NCBI RefSeq assembly: GCF_001742145.1
Contig: NZ_CP015749.1
Coordinates: forward strand, 1,302,001 to 1,366,000
DNA from: Pectobacterium parmentieri
Lineage (GTDB): Bacteria; Pseudomonadota; Gammaproteobacteria; Enterobacterales; Enterobacteriaceae
Length of the DNA: 64,000 nt
Direction of reading: 5' to 3'
Shown: one piece after another, positions 52,665 through 61,503 of the stretch
Numbering within the stretch: position 1 is the first letter of the stretch
Layout: each line of letters starts with the position of its first letter
Made by a program: the position numbers and the translations under genes
Notes under the pieces: generated by a model
The model's database searches: none
What the model saw: only the letters and a program-made list of their open reading frames with translations
Told to the model about the DNA's origin: nothing

Positions 52665-53965
52665 TGAATCAGAGAAAATCCACGACTGAAATGACAACAA
52701 CCGAAGCGTTACTGGCGCGTCGTCAGCGGGTGCTGGGCAGCGGTTATCGCCTGTTTTATGAAGAGCCGCTGCACGTCGTGCGCGGCGAAGGGGTGTGGCT
52801 GTTCGATCATCAGGGAAAACGTTATCTGGATGTTTATAACAATGTGGCCTCGGTCGGGCATTGTCATCCGGCGGTGGTTGAAGCAATGGCGCGCCAGAGC
52901 ACACAGATCAATACTCACACACGTTATCTGCACCATGCGATTGTCGATTTTGCAGAAGATTTGCTGAGCGAATTTCCCGCCGAACTGAACAATGTGATGC
53001 TGACCTGTACCGGCAGTGAAGCTAACGATCTGGCGCTGCGCATCGCCCGACATGTTACGGGGGGAACGGGTGTCCTGGTGACGCGCTGGGCGTATCACGG
53101 CGTGACCAGCGCGCTGGCGGAACTGTCGCCGTCGCTGGGGGATGGCGTGGCGCTAGGCCGTCATGTGAAGCTGATCGATGCGCCGGATACCTATCGCCAG
53201 CCCGGCGCATTTCTTACCAGCATTCGTGATGCCTTGGCACAGATGCAACAGGAAGGGATTCGTCCTGCCGCGCTGCTGGTGGATACGATTTTTTCCAGCG
53301 ATGGCGTGTTCTGTGCGCCGAAAGGCGAACTGGCGCAGGCGGCGACGTTGATTCGTCAGGCGGGCGGGGTGTTTATCGCAGATGAAGTGCAGCCGGGCTT
53401 TGGTCGCACTGGAGAATCGCTGTGGGGCTTTGCGCGTCATGGCGTCGTTCCGGATTTGGTGAGTCTGGGGAAACCGATGGGCAATGGACACCCGATCGCC
53501 GGATTGGTAGGACGTTCCTCGCTGTTCGATGCCTTCGGGCGAGATGTGCGTTATTTCAATACTTTCGGCGGTAACCCGGTTTCCTGTCAGGCAGCGCACG
53601 CGGTGCTGCGGGTGATTCGAGAGGAGCAGTTACAGCAGAATGCCCAGCGGGTCGGCGATTATTTGCGCCAAGGGTTGCAGCAGTTGGCGCAGGATTTTCC
53701 GCTGATTGGCGACATTCGAGCTTACGGCCTGTTTATCGGTGTGGAGTTGGTCAACGATCGTGAAAGCAAATTTCCGGCAACTGAATCTACGTTGCAGGTG
53801 GTGAACGCGATGCGTCAGCGCGGTGTGCTGATCAGTGCGACAGGGCCTGCGGCGAATGTGCTAAAAATTCGCCCGCCGTTGGTGTTTTTGGAAGAACATG
53901 CTGATGTGTTCTTAACTTCGCTGAGTGATGTATTAGCGGTCATCGCCGCCCCCACACGAGAGTAA
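52661..53965 (+). CDS. class III PLP enzyme of the phospho-lyase (AGXT2L/PHYKPL) type
   Basis: PLP enzyme of 434 residues on the class III aminotransferase fold. Residues 60-70 (NNVASVGHCHP), RYLHHAIVDFAEDL, APDTYR, Asp241 in IADEVQPGFGRTG and PLP Lys271 in GKPMGNGHPIAG match the subgroup containing ethanolamine-phosphate phospho-lyase and 5-phosphohydroxy-L-lysine phospho-lyase closely, more so than GabT-type transaminases. Together with the kinase it would phosphorylate a hydroxylated amine and then eliminate phosphate and ammonia to give an aldehyde. The start overlaps the kinase stop (ATGA). Confidence 0.8.
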   Translation: MMNQRKSTTEMTTTEALLARRQRVLGSGYRLFYEEPLHVVRGEGVWLFDHQGKRYLDVYNNVASVGHCHPAVVEAMARQSTQINTHTRYLHHAIVDFAEDLLSEFPAELNNVMLTCTGSEANDLALRIARHVTGGTGVLVTRWAYHGVTSALAELSPSLGDGVALGRHVKLIDAPDTYRQPGAFLTSIRDALAQMQQEGIRPAALLVDTIFSSDGVFCAPKGELAQAATLIRQAGGVFIADEVQPGFGRTGESLWGFARHGVVPDLVSLGKPMGNGHPIAGLVGRSSLFDAFGRDVRYFNTFGGNPVSCQAAHAVLRVIREEQLQQNAQRVGDYLRQGLQQLAQDFPLIGDIRAYGLFIGVELVNDRESKFPATESTLQVVNAMRQRGVLISATGPAANVLKIRPPLVFLEEHADVFLTSLSDVLAVIAAPTRE

Positions 53966-53999
53966 ATAATTGCGCGGGGGCGGCGAAAAAGGGGGGGGG

Positions 54000-55526
54000 T
54001 TAGATACGGAACGCGGCAACGGCATGGCTCAGTTCACCCGCCCGCTCTGACAGTGAACCTGCGGCAGCGGCGGCTTCGTTAACCAGCGCGGCGTTTTGCT
54101 GCGTGACCGTTTCCATCTGTGAAATGGCGGTATTAATCTGCCCAATGCCCAGACTTTGTTCATTGCTGGCCGTGGAAATTTCAGTCACGAGTGATGCCAC
54201 GCGTTTTATGTCTTCCACCACGCTCTGAATCGTACTGCCCGCGTCGATGACGATAGTGTGGCCAAGGCTCGCCTGTTCGACGGACGTCCCGATCAGGTTT
54301 TTAATCTCTTTGGCCGCGTTTGCACTGCGTTGCGCCAGCGTGCGGACTTCACCTGCGACGACCGCAAAGCCTCGTCCCTGTTCCCCCGCGCGAGCCGCTT
54401 CCACGGCGGCGTTTAACGCGAGGATATTGGTCTGAAACGCAATGCCGTCGATCACGCTGATAATATTGGTGATTTTCTCTGCGGATGAGACCATGTTTTG
54501 CATCGCCGATGTAACATCGCCCATCATCTTGCCCCCGTCGACAGCGAGCTGTGAAGCCGTCGTCGCCAGTTGGCTGGCGTGGGCTGCGTGGGTGGCATTC
54601 TGTTTGACGGAGGATGTCATCTGTTCCATTGATGCTGCGGTTTCTTCCAGTGAGCTGGCCTGCTGCTCGGTTCGGGAGGAGAGATCGATATTGCCGCTGC
54701 TAATCTGGCTGGATGCGGTCGCAATGATATCGGCGTTATTGTGTACACGCTCTACGATATCGGTCAGATTTAGCACCATTTCTCGCAGTGCAGTTTGTAA
54801 CTGCCCCATTTCATCGCGCGAGGTAATGGCGATGCGGTGTGTCAGATCGCCGCTGGCTACTTTTCTTGCTAACTCCACGGCATTTTTTATCGGCACGGCA
54901 ATCGACATAATCAAGCGCCAACCTGATAACGCAACGATAACGATTCCCGCCAGAAGGATAATCACTACGGAAGATAATATATTATTGAAACTGCTTTGTG
55001 ATTCGGAATAGAGTTCTTGGCCAACATCAGATTGTAATTTAATCAGTTGGTCGGCAATTTTTTGCAGGGGTTCATATTCGCTTTTTAATGTGTGATTGAT
55101 AATATATTCTAATGCGTCAGTGTCATTTTTCTGTATTGCATTAATTGCAGGAATAACGGCTTTTTCATTGTATTTTTTATATAAAACGGCAAACTGTTCT
55201 TCTAAGGTTTTTTCTTCGCCGGTTAAATAGGTTTTGCTGTATAAGTCCCATTGCGCATCATAAATTTTTTGTGCTTCTGCGATGTGCGCCAGTCCTGCTC
55301 TGACGTTGTTTGGCTGCGAGAGATCAACGCTGACAATTTCAAACATCACGTTGTTCACCTGCCTGGTGATATTATCCAAATAACCCAGCGCGATCAGTCG
55401 ATCCTGATACAGCGTTTTCATAGATTGATTGGTATTATTCATACCAAACAAGCCGGTAGCAGAGACAGCCAAAAGCAATAATGCCATTAACAACATAACC
55501 GAAATTAATTTAAGTTTGATGCTCAT
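54000..55526 (-). CDS. methyl-accepting chemotaxis protein
   Basis: Inner-membrane chemoreceptor of 508 residues. It has membrane segments near 10-30 and 188-210 around a periplasmic four-helix-bundle sensor, a HAMP domain (about 212-265) and a cytoplasmic coiled coil with the signalling tip [25 protein letters not shown], split here by context around residue 375. It ends [11 protein letters not shown] and lacks the NWETF-type CheR/CheB tether, so its methylation depends on other receptors. The ligand is unknown. It is monocistronic; a run of nine G residues (53991-53999) abuts its stop codon. Confidence 0.9.
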   Translation of the reverse strand: MSIKLKLISVMLLMALLLLAVSATGLFGMNNTNQSMKTLYQDRLIALGYLDNITRQVNNVMFEIVSVDLSQPNNVRAGLAHIAEAQKIYDAQWDLYSKTYLTGEEKTLEEQFAVLYKKYNEKAVIPAINAIQKNDTDALEYIINHTLKSEYEPLQKIADQLIKLQSDVGQELYSESQSSFNNILSSVVIILLAGIVIVALSGWRLIMSIAVPIKNAVELARKVASGDLTHRIAITSRDEMGQLQTALREMVLNLTDIVERVHNNADIIATASSQISSGNIDLSSRTEQQASSLEETAASMEQMTSSVKQNATHAAHASQLATTASQLAVDGGKMMGDVTSAMQNMVSSAEKITNIISVIDGIAFQTNILALNAAVEAARAGEQGRGFAVVAGEVRTLAQRSANAAKEIKNLIGTSVEQASLGHTIVIDAGSTIQSVVEDIKRVASLVTEISTASNEQSLGIGQINTAISQMETVTQQNAALVNEAAAAAGSLSERAGELSHAVAAFRI

Positions 55527-55775
55527 AAGTACCTCTAAATTACTCCCAGATAAGGAGCGGTATTCTTATATCGACGGGAAAAAGAGAAGGTTTATATTGA
55601 GATTAACTAAAATTTAAAAATGGCATGAGAGGGCTTGTGATAGCAGTAATTTACATTGGTTTACAAACTGTTCGCTATTCTATGCTGACTGCTTGGTAAT
55701 AATTAAAATATTATCCTAGCCGGAAAGTTACCGTTACAGCCAAATGATGAAAATAATCGTTATCCTTAATGACAG

Positions 55776-55812
55776 CCCTCTTCCCCGTGTGCGAAAACGC
55801 GGAAGAAGAGGG
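55776..55812. terminator. hairpin downstream of the PAP2 phosphatase gene
   Basis: CCCTCTTC (55776-55783) pairs with GAAGAGGG (55805-55812), with inner CCG/CGG pairing. It lies 6 bases beyond the phosphatase stop on the minus strand. No U-tract is clear. Confidence 0.45.
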
Positions 55813-55818
55813 TAACCA

Positions 55819-57114
55819 TCAACGATGTTGAGCCAACGTCACAGCATCATGGAGATTAAGGCGCTGCCAGAAATTCTGTGCACCTTTATCACCTGACTCA
55901 CCGGAGAGCGGGTAACCATCAGCCAGCGCGGTTTTCACCATCAGGTTTCTGCGTTGGGCGGCGGAGAGCTTTGGCAGTACGGCGTCGAGCAGGACTTCGG
56001 CACCCTCGGGAACGCTAACCGCAGACGTCGCGTCAGGCTGAGCTGGCAGCCCATACGTCATGGTGTAGCGATAAAATGTTTTCATTTCCGGTGCGGTGTA
56101 AGGGTCGTCCTGTGGCGAATTTTTAGCGCAGTCGCTCAACGTGGTGCCACAGGCTTTCTCTAACGCGCTGCGTAACTCGGCTTTGGCCTGTTCAAACAGC
56201 CGACGATACTGTGGATCGTTGAGATAATGTGCCACATTGCGTTCGGCAATCATTCGTGAACCCATCACGTCCAATGGATAATGGACGCCCAGCACGACAC
56301 GCGAGTAGCCATAGCGCGCACCGCGATCGATCAGCGGAACAAAACGCTCAGGGATCATTTCCGCTAGCAGTAGGGCATCGGTGTAACCCGTGTTGGTATG
56401 CCCGCTCGGAAATGCGCCGCCGGTAGCGGTATACGGTTTGTTATCGCCAATTACGGCGGTATCTGGCACCAGATGAATCGTATTGTTCGGCTGTAGGAAA
56501 GGGCGAGGATAGTTAAAATGTTGCTTGGCAGCGGACGTGCTGACGGCGGATAGCTTGAGCAACACGGCGGCCTTACGAATTTCACCGCGATCGTAGGCGG
56601 TGATAAAGACCTTGCCCAACCGTGGGCCCAATGCATCAGCCAGATAGTAGAGATACCCCTGGCCCTCTGCATCCACCAGTGCCTGTTCGCGCTGACCCTT
56701 CGTGGCTTCACGATTAATGCGTGTCACGATAGCGGTGTTTTGCTGCAACACATCAGTAGAAAGGTGTGAAAAGGATTCCAGTAGCGCAATGCCTGCCTGC
56801 TGGTTGGCTTTTACTGCGAAGTCATAGCTGCTGTTGTGGAGCCACTCGATGTCTGCCTGTTGTGATGTTTCTTGTGCCTGTTCCAGTTGCGCACGGGTGA
56901 GCTGTGGGGCATCTCCCTGTATCGCCTTGCGTAGTGCGGCCTGAATGGATTGCTCCAGTTCTATGACGCGAGGACGGTTACTGGCCTGTGTGGTGGTATC
57001 GACAATGGTGCTGATAGTCGAACTCTCCGACTGAGGTGGGGCTGCAAACCCGGAAAGCGGGAGTAAAAACGGTAACGTTCCGATCGTGGCAAACAGAGTC
57101 GTGTGATAACGCAT
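55819..57114 (-). CDS. periplasmic PAP2-family acid phosphatase
   Basis: Exported class A acid-phosphatase-like enzyme of 431 residues with a signal peptide (TLFATIGTLPFLLPLSGFAA). The three PAP2 motifs are intact: KQHFNYPRP (Lys...Arg-Pro), PSGH, and SRVVLGVHYPLDV with the nucleophile His. An N-terminal helical extension of about 170 residues precedes the catalytic core, which makes it longer than PhoN/PhoC. It probably removes phosphate from organic phosphates in the periplasm. It is monocistronic. Confidence 0.85.
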   Translation of the reverse strand: MRYHTTLFATIGTLPFLLPLSGFAAPPQSESSTISTIVDTTTQASNRPRVIELEQSIQAALRKAIQGDAPQLTRAQLEQAQETSQQADIEWLHNSSYDFAVKANQQAGIALLESFSHLSTDVLQQNTAIVTRINREATKGQREQALVDAEGQGYLYYLADALGPRLGKVFITAYDRGEIRKAAVLLKLSAVSTSAAKQHFNYPRPFLQPNNTIHLVPDTAVIGDNKPYTATGGAFPSGHTNTGYTDALLLAEMIPERFVPLIDRGARYGYSRVVLGVHYPLDVMGSRMIAERNVAHYLNDPQYRRLFEQAKAELRSALEKACGTTLSDCAKNSPQDDPYTAPEMKTFYRYTMTYGLPAQPDATSAVSVPEGAEVLLDAVLPKLSAAQRRNLMVKTALADGYPLSGESGDKGAQNFWQRLNLHDAVTLAQHR

Positions 57115-57324
57115 GATAGTATCCTTAATGGGGAGGATAAACGTTGGTTGGTGCTGGATCAGGCTAGATGCAGATTGTGATAGTAATGTTTCAGGATATA
57201 TTTTGAGATACTTATCAACGAATTATCATGCTTTGTTATGTTTTAGAACCCACCATGACGTATTCTTGGATAAGCCTAAAAGGAAATATGAAGCCGGAAA
57301 ATCAGACAAAGGGGAAATGTCGGT

Positions 57325-57987
57325 ATGAATATAATTTTTGATTTAGATGGAACCATTATTGATTCTGTTCCGGGAATTAAAGAGAGCCTTATTTACGCCA
57401 TTCGAAAGCAAGGGCATATGATTGATGACGGCATTGACATTGCATCGCTCATTGGGCCACCCATGCACAGTATTGTCAGAACACTGTTGGAGCCTTATGG
57501 TGACAGCAGAGTAGAAGAAACAATAAACATTTATCGTGCGCATTATGGTCAATTCGGACTTTACAATAGCGTTATCTATGAAGGGATACTGTCAGTGCTG
57601 AAAACCTTAAAACAGCGTGGCGATAAACTCTTTATTGCGACATCTAAAAGACAACTATTCGCTGGGGAAATACTCGATGATATGAAGATAAGCCCCTTCT
57701 TCTCAGACATTATAGGGACGCCGTCGGATGGAAAAATGGATGATAAGACGAAACTATTAGCTTATTTACTGACTCAAAATGGGTTGGAACCACGTTGTTC
57801 AATCATGGTGGGAGATAGAGGGGATGACATTATTGCAGCACAAAACAACCAGTTATTATCCGTCGGTGTACTATGGGGATACGGAACGGCCAATGAGCTA
57901 GCAACCCATCAGGCTGACATCCTGTGTGCTCAGCCAACTGAGTTATGTCAGGTGATCGACAAGATAATGTCATCACACCCTGCATAA
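57325..57987 (+). CDS. HAD-family phosphatase (phosphoglycolate phosphatase-like)
   Basis: Cytoplasmic haloacid-dehalogenase-fold hydrolase of 220 residues. It has the nucleophile motif FDLDGT (Asp6, Asp8), a helical cap (about 16-85), motif II ATSKR and motif III/IV MVGDRGDDI. The nearest annotated types are Gph and pyrophosphatase PpaX; the substrate is uncertain. It is AT-rich and stands alone. Confidence 0.82.
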   Translation: MNIIFDLDGTIIDSVPGIKESLIYAIRKQGHMIDDGIDIASLIGPPMHSIVRTLLEPYGDSRVEETINIYRAHYGQFGLYNSVIYEGILSVLKTLKQRGDKLFIATSKRQLFAGEILDDMKISPFFSDIIGTPSDGKMDDKTKLLAYLLTQNGLEPRCSIMVGDRGDDIIAAQNNQLLSVGVLWGYGTANELATHQADILCAQPTELCQVIDKIMSSHPA

Positions 57988-58384
57988 CTGCGCGTGACTA
58001 TATAGAAGTAGAAGGCATAAAAGAGTTTCTAAAAAACAGAAGGGTGATTTGCTTTTTTTATCATTGACGCAAAGCTCATTTCTCTCTAACTTAAATAGAC
58101 AATAATTTTTTAATATTTTATTGATTTATAAGAAATTAATCTGATTATAACAAGAATGACAGCCATAAATAGCCCGGCTATTCCTCAATGCAAAAAGGCG
58201 ATGAAGAGCCTATCTCTGTTCAACATAACAAGTGAAACCGTTCCGTGGGATAGGCTTAATGCCCGCTAATGCGAAATGATTTTACCCACGAACACAGGTT
58301 TCCCTACATCAGACAGGCATACGGTTGCGTGTGCCGACGTTACATCTCTTAAAATAGTCAGCAACAGCAGGAGTGAGTCAGGTA
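57988..58384. other. intergenic region upstream of the MetN-like gene
   Basis: 397 AT-rich bases. An 8-base inverted repeat, AGCCTATC (58207-58214) and GATAGGCT (58249-58256), spans a 34-base spacer. No MetJ boxes (tandem AGACGTCT) were found although the downstream transporter is of the methionine class. No gene is seen. Confidence 0.5.
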
Positions 58385-59407
58385 ATGATCCGGTTAGAAA
58401 ACGTGAGCGTTGATTTCCCCGCCGGTAAAACTGCACAGTCCAGAGCGGTAAACAACGTCAACCTGACCATTCAACAGGGTGAAGTTTTTGGGATTGTCGG
58501 CACCAGCGGCGCAGGAAAAAGTACGCTGCTGCGGACGATCAATTTATTGCAGCGCCCAACCGAAGGGCGGGTGTTTCTGGGCGATACGCTGATCAGTAAT
58601 GCTTCTGGCCGCGAACTGCGCCAGCATCGGCAACGTATCGGAATGATCTTCCAGCATTTTAATCTGATGCATACCCGCAATGTCTATGACAACGTAGCGT
58701 TTAGCCTGCGGGCCGCCGGTAAAAGCAAAGCGGACATTGCCGAGCGCGTGCCGGAAATTCTGGCCTTGGTTGGATTGCAGGATAAAGGGACCGCGTATCC
58801 AGCACAGCTAAGCGGTGGGCAGAAGCAACGTGTGGGTATTGCCCGTGCCATTGCCAACCACCCCGAAGTGCTGCTGTGTGATGAACCCACTTCGGCGTTG
58901 GATTTGGAAACGTCGGCGTCTATTCTGGCGTTATTAAAAAGTATTAACGTTCGATTAGGTATTACGATCGTGCTGATTTCCCACGAAATGAGCGTGATTA
59001 AAAGCATTTGTCAGCGCATGGCGGTAATGACGAGCGGGAATATTGTGGAAGAGGGAGAGGTCTTTACGATCTTCTCTGCACCTCAACACCCCTATACCAA
59101 ACAACTGGTTAGCCATACCACGCCAGTCGAATTACCCGATCGCTTTAAGAAAAATAATAAAGGCGTCTTGCTAAAAATACTCTTTGCTGATGATTCGGTA
59201 GAACAACCGATATTATCCGATGTTGCGCAGCAATTTCAGGTATCAGTAAATATTCTTCATGGCAATATTGAATACATTAACGATCGTGCGTTAGGACATA
59301 TTATCGCCCAGATTTCATACCGTGACGATCCCGCAGCGGAAAATCTCGCCGCGGCTATTGCGTATATTCGACAGAATACCTTTGGGGTGGAGGTCATCAA
59401 TGACTGA
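58385..59407 (+). CDS. MetN-like ABC transporter ATP-binding protein
   Basis: ATPase of a methionine-uptake-class (MetNIQ) importer, 340 residues from the ATG at 58385. It has Walker A GTSGAGKST, signature LSGGQKQRVGIARAI, Walker B LLCDEPTSALD and a C-terminal NIL domain (about 250-340), the substrate-sensing module of MetN. An in-frame GTG at 58373 is rejected because it overlaps the AGGAG ribosome site (58369-58373). It overlaps the permease gene by 8 bases. E. coli-type MetN is recognisable but divergent, and MetJ sites are missing, so this is probably a paralogue with another amino acid substrate. Confidence 0.85.
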   Translation: MIRLENVSVDFPAGKTAQSRAVNNVNLTIQQGEVFGIVGTSGAGKSTLLRTINLLQRPTEGRVFLGDTLISNASGRELRQHRQRIGMIFQHFNLMHTRNVYDNVAFSLRAAGKSKADIAERVPEILALVGLQDKGTAYPAQLSGGQKQRVGIARAIANHPEVLLCDEPTSALDLETSASILALLKSINVRLGITIVLISHEMSVIKSICQRMAVMTSGNIVEEGEVFTIFSAPQHPYTKQLVSHTTPVELPDRFKKNNKGVLLKILFADDSVEQPILSDVAQQFQVSVNILHGNIEYINDRALGHIIAQISYRDDPAAENLAAAIAYIRQNTFGVEVIND

Positions 59408-60059
59408 GTTAATCAGTGAATTAATTTTCGCCTTCGGTGAAACCTTCACGATGGTGTGCATTTCAACGCTTTGTGCGGTGGTATTCGGTCTGCCGTTAGG
59501 TATCGCGATTTATGTGACCGATCGTCATTTATTCTGGCAGAACCGTTTTATCTATCTGGTATCGACCATTCTGGTGAATATTATTCGCTCGATCCCCTTT
59601 GTGATCCTGCTAGTGCTGTTGTTGCCATTAACACAACTGCTGTTGGGTAACACGATAGGGCCTGTAGCGGCGTCAGTCCCGATGTCGGTAGCGGCGATTG
59701 CGTTTTATGCCCGTCTGGTGGATTCCGCACTGCGTGAAGTCGATCCGGGTATTGTGGAAGCGGCTGAAGCCTTTGGTGCCAGCCCGACGCGTATCATCGC
59801 TACCGTACTGTTGCCGGAAGCCTTGGCTGGCTTATTACGCGGCCTGACGATCACATTGGTCAGTCTGATTGGCTACTCGGCGATGGCCGGGATTGTTGGC
59901 GGCGGCGGTGTCGGCGATCTGGCGATCCGTTTTGGCTATTACCGTTATGAAACCGAAGTCATGGTTGTGACGGTGATTGCGTTAGTCGTGTTGGTGCAGG
60001 TCGTACAAACGCTGGGCGATATGCTCTCACGACGGGCGAATAAGCGCGAACGCCGCTAA
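59400..60059 (+). CDS. MetI-like ABC permease
   Basis: Inner-membrane permease of 219 residues with five membrane segments. It has NIIRSIPFVILLVLLLPLTQ and the coupling loop EAAEAFGASPTRIIATVLLPEA, then GYSAMAGIVGGGGVGDLAIRFGY, all typical of MetI. The start at 59400 overlaps the end of the ATPase gene and is preferred over a longer frame from 59322 that would lie wholly inside that gene. Confidence 0.9.
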   Translation: MTELISELIFAFGETFTMVCISTLCAVVFGLPLGIAIYVTDRHLFWQNRFIYLVSTILVNIIRSIPFVILLVLLLPLTQLLLGNTIGPVAASVPMSVAAIAFYARLVDSALREVDPGIVEAAEAFGASPTRIIATVLLPEALAGLLRGLTITLVSLIGYSAMAGIVGGGGVGDLAIRFGYYRYETEVMVVTVIALVVLVQVVQTLGDMLSRRANKRERR

Positions 60060-60091
60060 ACCGCGACAGATCAGGACTGCAGAGAGATGTC

Positions 60092-61204
60092 ATGAAAATA
60101 GACAAAATTGTATTACGAAAAATGAAAATGGCGTTGAAAACGCCATTTACCACTAGTTTTGCGACGCAGACGGAAAAACACTTCTCCATCGCGGAAGTTC
60201 ATGCTGGTGGGCAAATTGGTTACGGCGATTGTTCAGCCATTTCCCTGCCATTTTATAACGAAGAAACCAACGTCACCGCCTGGCATATTATGCGTGACTT
60301 CCTAATCCCGATGGTTAAGCAGGCTGGATATATTGAGCATCCTTCTTTGGTGCGCGATATTTTTGCGCCAGTAAAGCGTAATAACTGTGCCAAAGCGGCA
60401 ATCGAAGGCGGTATTTGGGATGCTTACGCGAAGATAAAAGGCGTACCGCTGCATCAATTACTGGGCGGCGTGCGGGATAAAGTCGAAGCGGGTGTCAGTA
60501 TTGGTATTCAGGAAACGCCCGATAAATTAGTCAGCGTAGTCGATAATTTCCTGAACGAAGGCTACAAACGCATCAAAATAAAAATCAAGCCGGGAAAAGA
60601 TTACGACTATATTGCGGCACTGCGTCAGGCGTTTGGGAATATCACGTTGATGGTGGATGCCAATTCTGCCTACACGCTGGACGATATCGACTTCTTTAAG
60701 CGCATTGATAAATTCAACCTGTTGATGATCGAACAACCGCTGGCACATGACGATATTATCGACCACCGTAAACTTCAGGCGGCAGTAAATACGCCTATCT
60801 GTCTGGATGAAAGCATTGCCTCGGTAGAGGATGCCCGTAAAGCGATCGAACTGGGCAGTGCCAAAATCATCAATATTAAAGTGGCGCGCGTGGGCGGTAT
60901 TACTGAAACCAAGCTAATCCATGACTACTGTCAGGCGCACAACATTCCGGTGTGGTGCGGTGGCATGCTGGATACGGCGGTCGGCAAAGCGCACAACATT
61001 GCAGTGTCTACGCTGCCGAACTTTATCTATGCGCACGATATTCCACCGTCTTCCCGCTACTGGCATGAAGACTTCATGCTGCCGTTTGTTGAATTAGACA
61101 GTGACAGTTGCGTCGCGGTGCCAAATAAACCGGGAATCGGCTTCGATATTAACCCTGAACTGTATGACAAATACTGCTACGGACAGGAAACCTTTTTGTT
61201 TTAA
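60092..61204 (+). CDS. enolase-superfamily racemase (N-acylamino acid racemase/OSBS or dipeptide-epimerase type)
   Basis: Enzyme of 370 residues in the muconate-lactonising subgroup of the enolase superfamily. The catalytic lysine pair (KIKIK, Lys162/Lys164), metal ligands Asp189 (VDAN), Glu214 (IEQP) and Asp239 (LDES), and second base Lys263 (NIKVARVGG) are all present. The pattern fits N-succinylamino acid racemase/o-succinylbenzoate synthase better than mandelate racemase. No menaquinone genes are adjacent; it lies inside a MetNIQ-like operon, between permease and binding protein. Racemisation or epimerisation of the imported amino acid derivative is the likely role, by inference. Confidence 0.78.
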   Translation: MKIDKIVLRKMKMALKTPFTTSFATQTEKHFSIAEVHAGGQIGYGDCSAISLPFYNEETNVTAWHIMRDFLIPMVKQAGYIEHPSLVRDIFAPVKRNNCAKAAIEGGIWDAYAKIKGVPLHQLLGGVRDKVEAGVSIGIQETPDKLVSVVDNFLNEGYKRIKIKIKPGKDYDYIAALRQAFGNITLMVDANSAYTLDDIDFFKRIDKFNLLMIEQPLAHDDIIDHRKLQAAVNTPICLDESIASVEDARKAIELGSAKIINIKVARVGGITETKLIHDYCQAHNIPVWCGGMLDTAVGKAHNIAVSTLPNFIYAHDIPPSSRYWHEDFMLPFVELDSDSCVAVPNKPGIGFDINPELYDKYCYGQETFLF

Positions 61205-61503
61205 TTGATGTTGATTAAAGATTTTTTAGTAAGCCTTTTTTAGTAAAACATATGAGTAGTAAAACGTTATCCAACACCAGGGAATAACGTTATAAAAATA
61301 GAGAAAAATAATGAGTGATGTCGCACTGTGCATAAGAGTGTGGATTTAGGGAGAAACACGGTGATGAGATTCCCGCAGGGATGCCTCGCACCGTGGTCGC
61401 TTCCGATATCTCGATCTTAACCCTGTGCTGCTGCTCTACATAATGAGAATGCCGTTAGCAAAACGGCTAACACTGACTAAATCGGACAGACAGGAACGCA
61501 ACG
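61205..61503. other. leader between racemase and MetQ-like gene with inverted repeat
   Basis: 299 bases. CACGGTG (61357-61363) and CACCGTG (61389-61395) can pair about 110 bases upstream of the binding-protein start. It could be a terminator of the upstream operon, an mRNA stabilising stem or a leader element. No gene is seen. Confidence 0.4.

Noticed and set aside
57113..57328. 71-codon open frame just upstream of the HAD phosphatase
   Set aside because: It covers the divergent promoter region, has no recognisable protein features and no good ribosome site, and ends on the HAD start; probably chance.
58373..58384. GTG start for the MetN-like gene
   Set aside because: The codon overlaps the AGGAG ribosome site; the ATG at 58385 has proper spacing and matches the usual MetN beginning.
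58257..58384. MetJ operator for the MetNI-like operon
   Set aside because: Only a weak GACGTTACATCT resemblance is present, without tandem AGACGTCT repeats.
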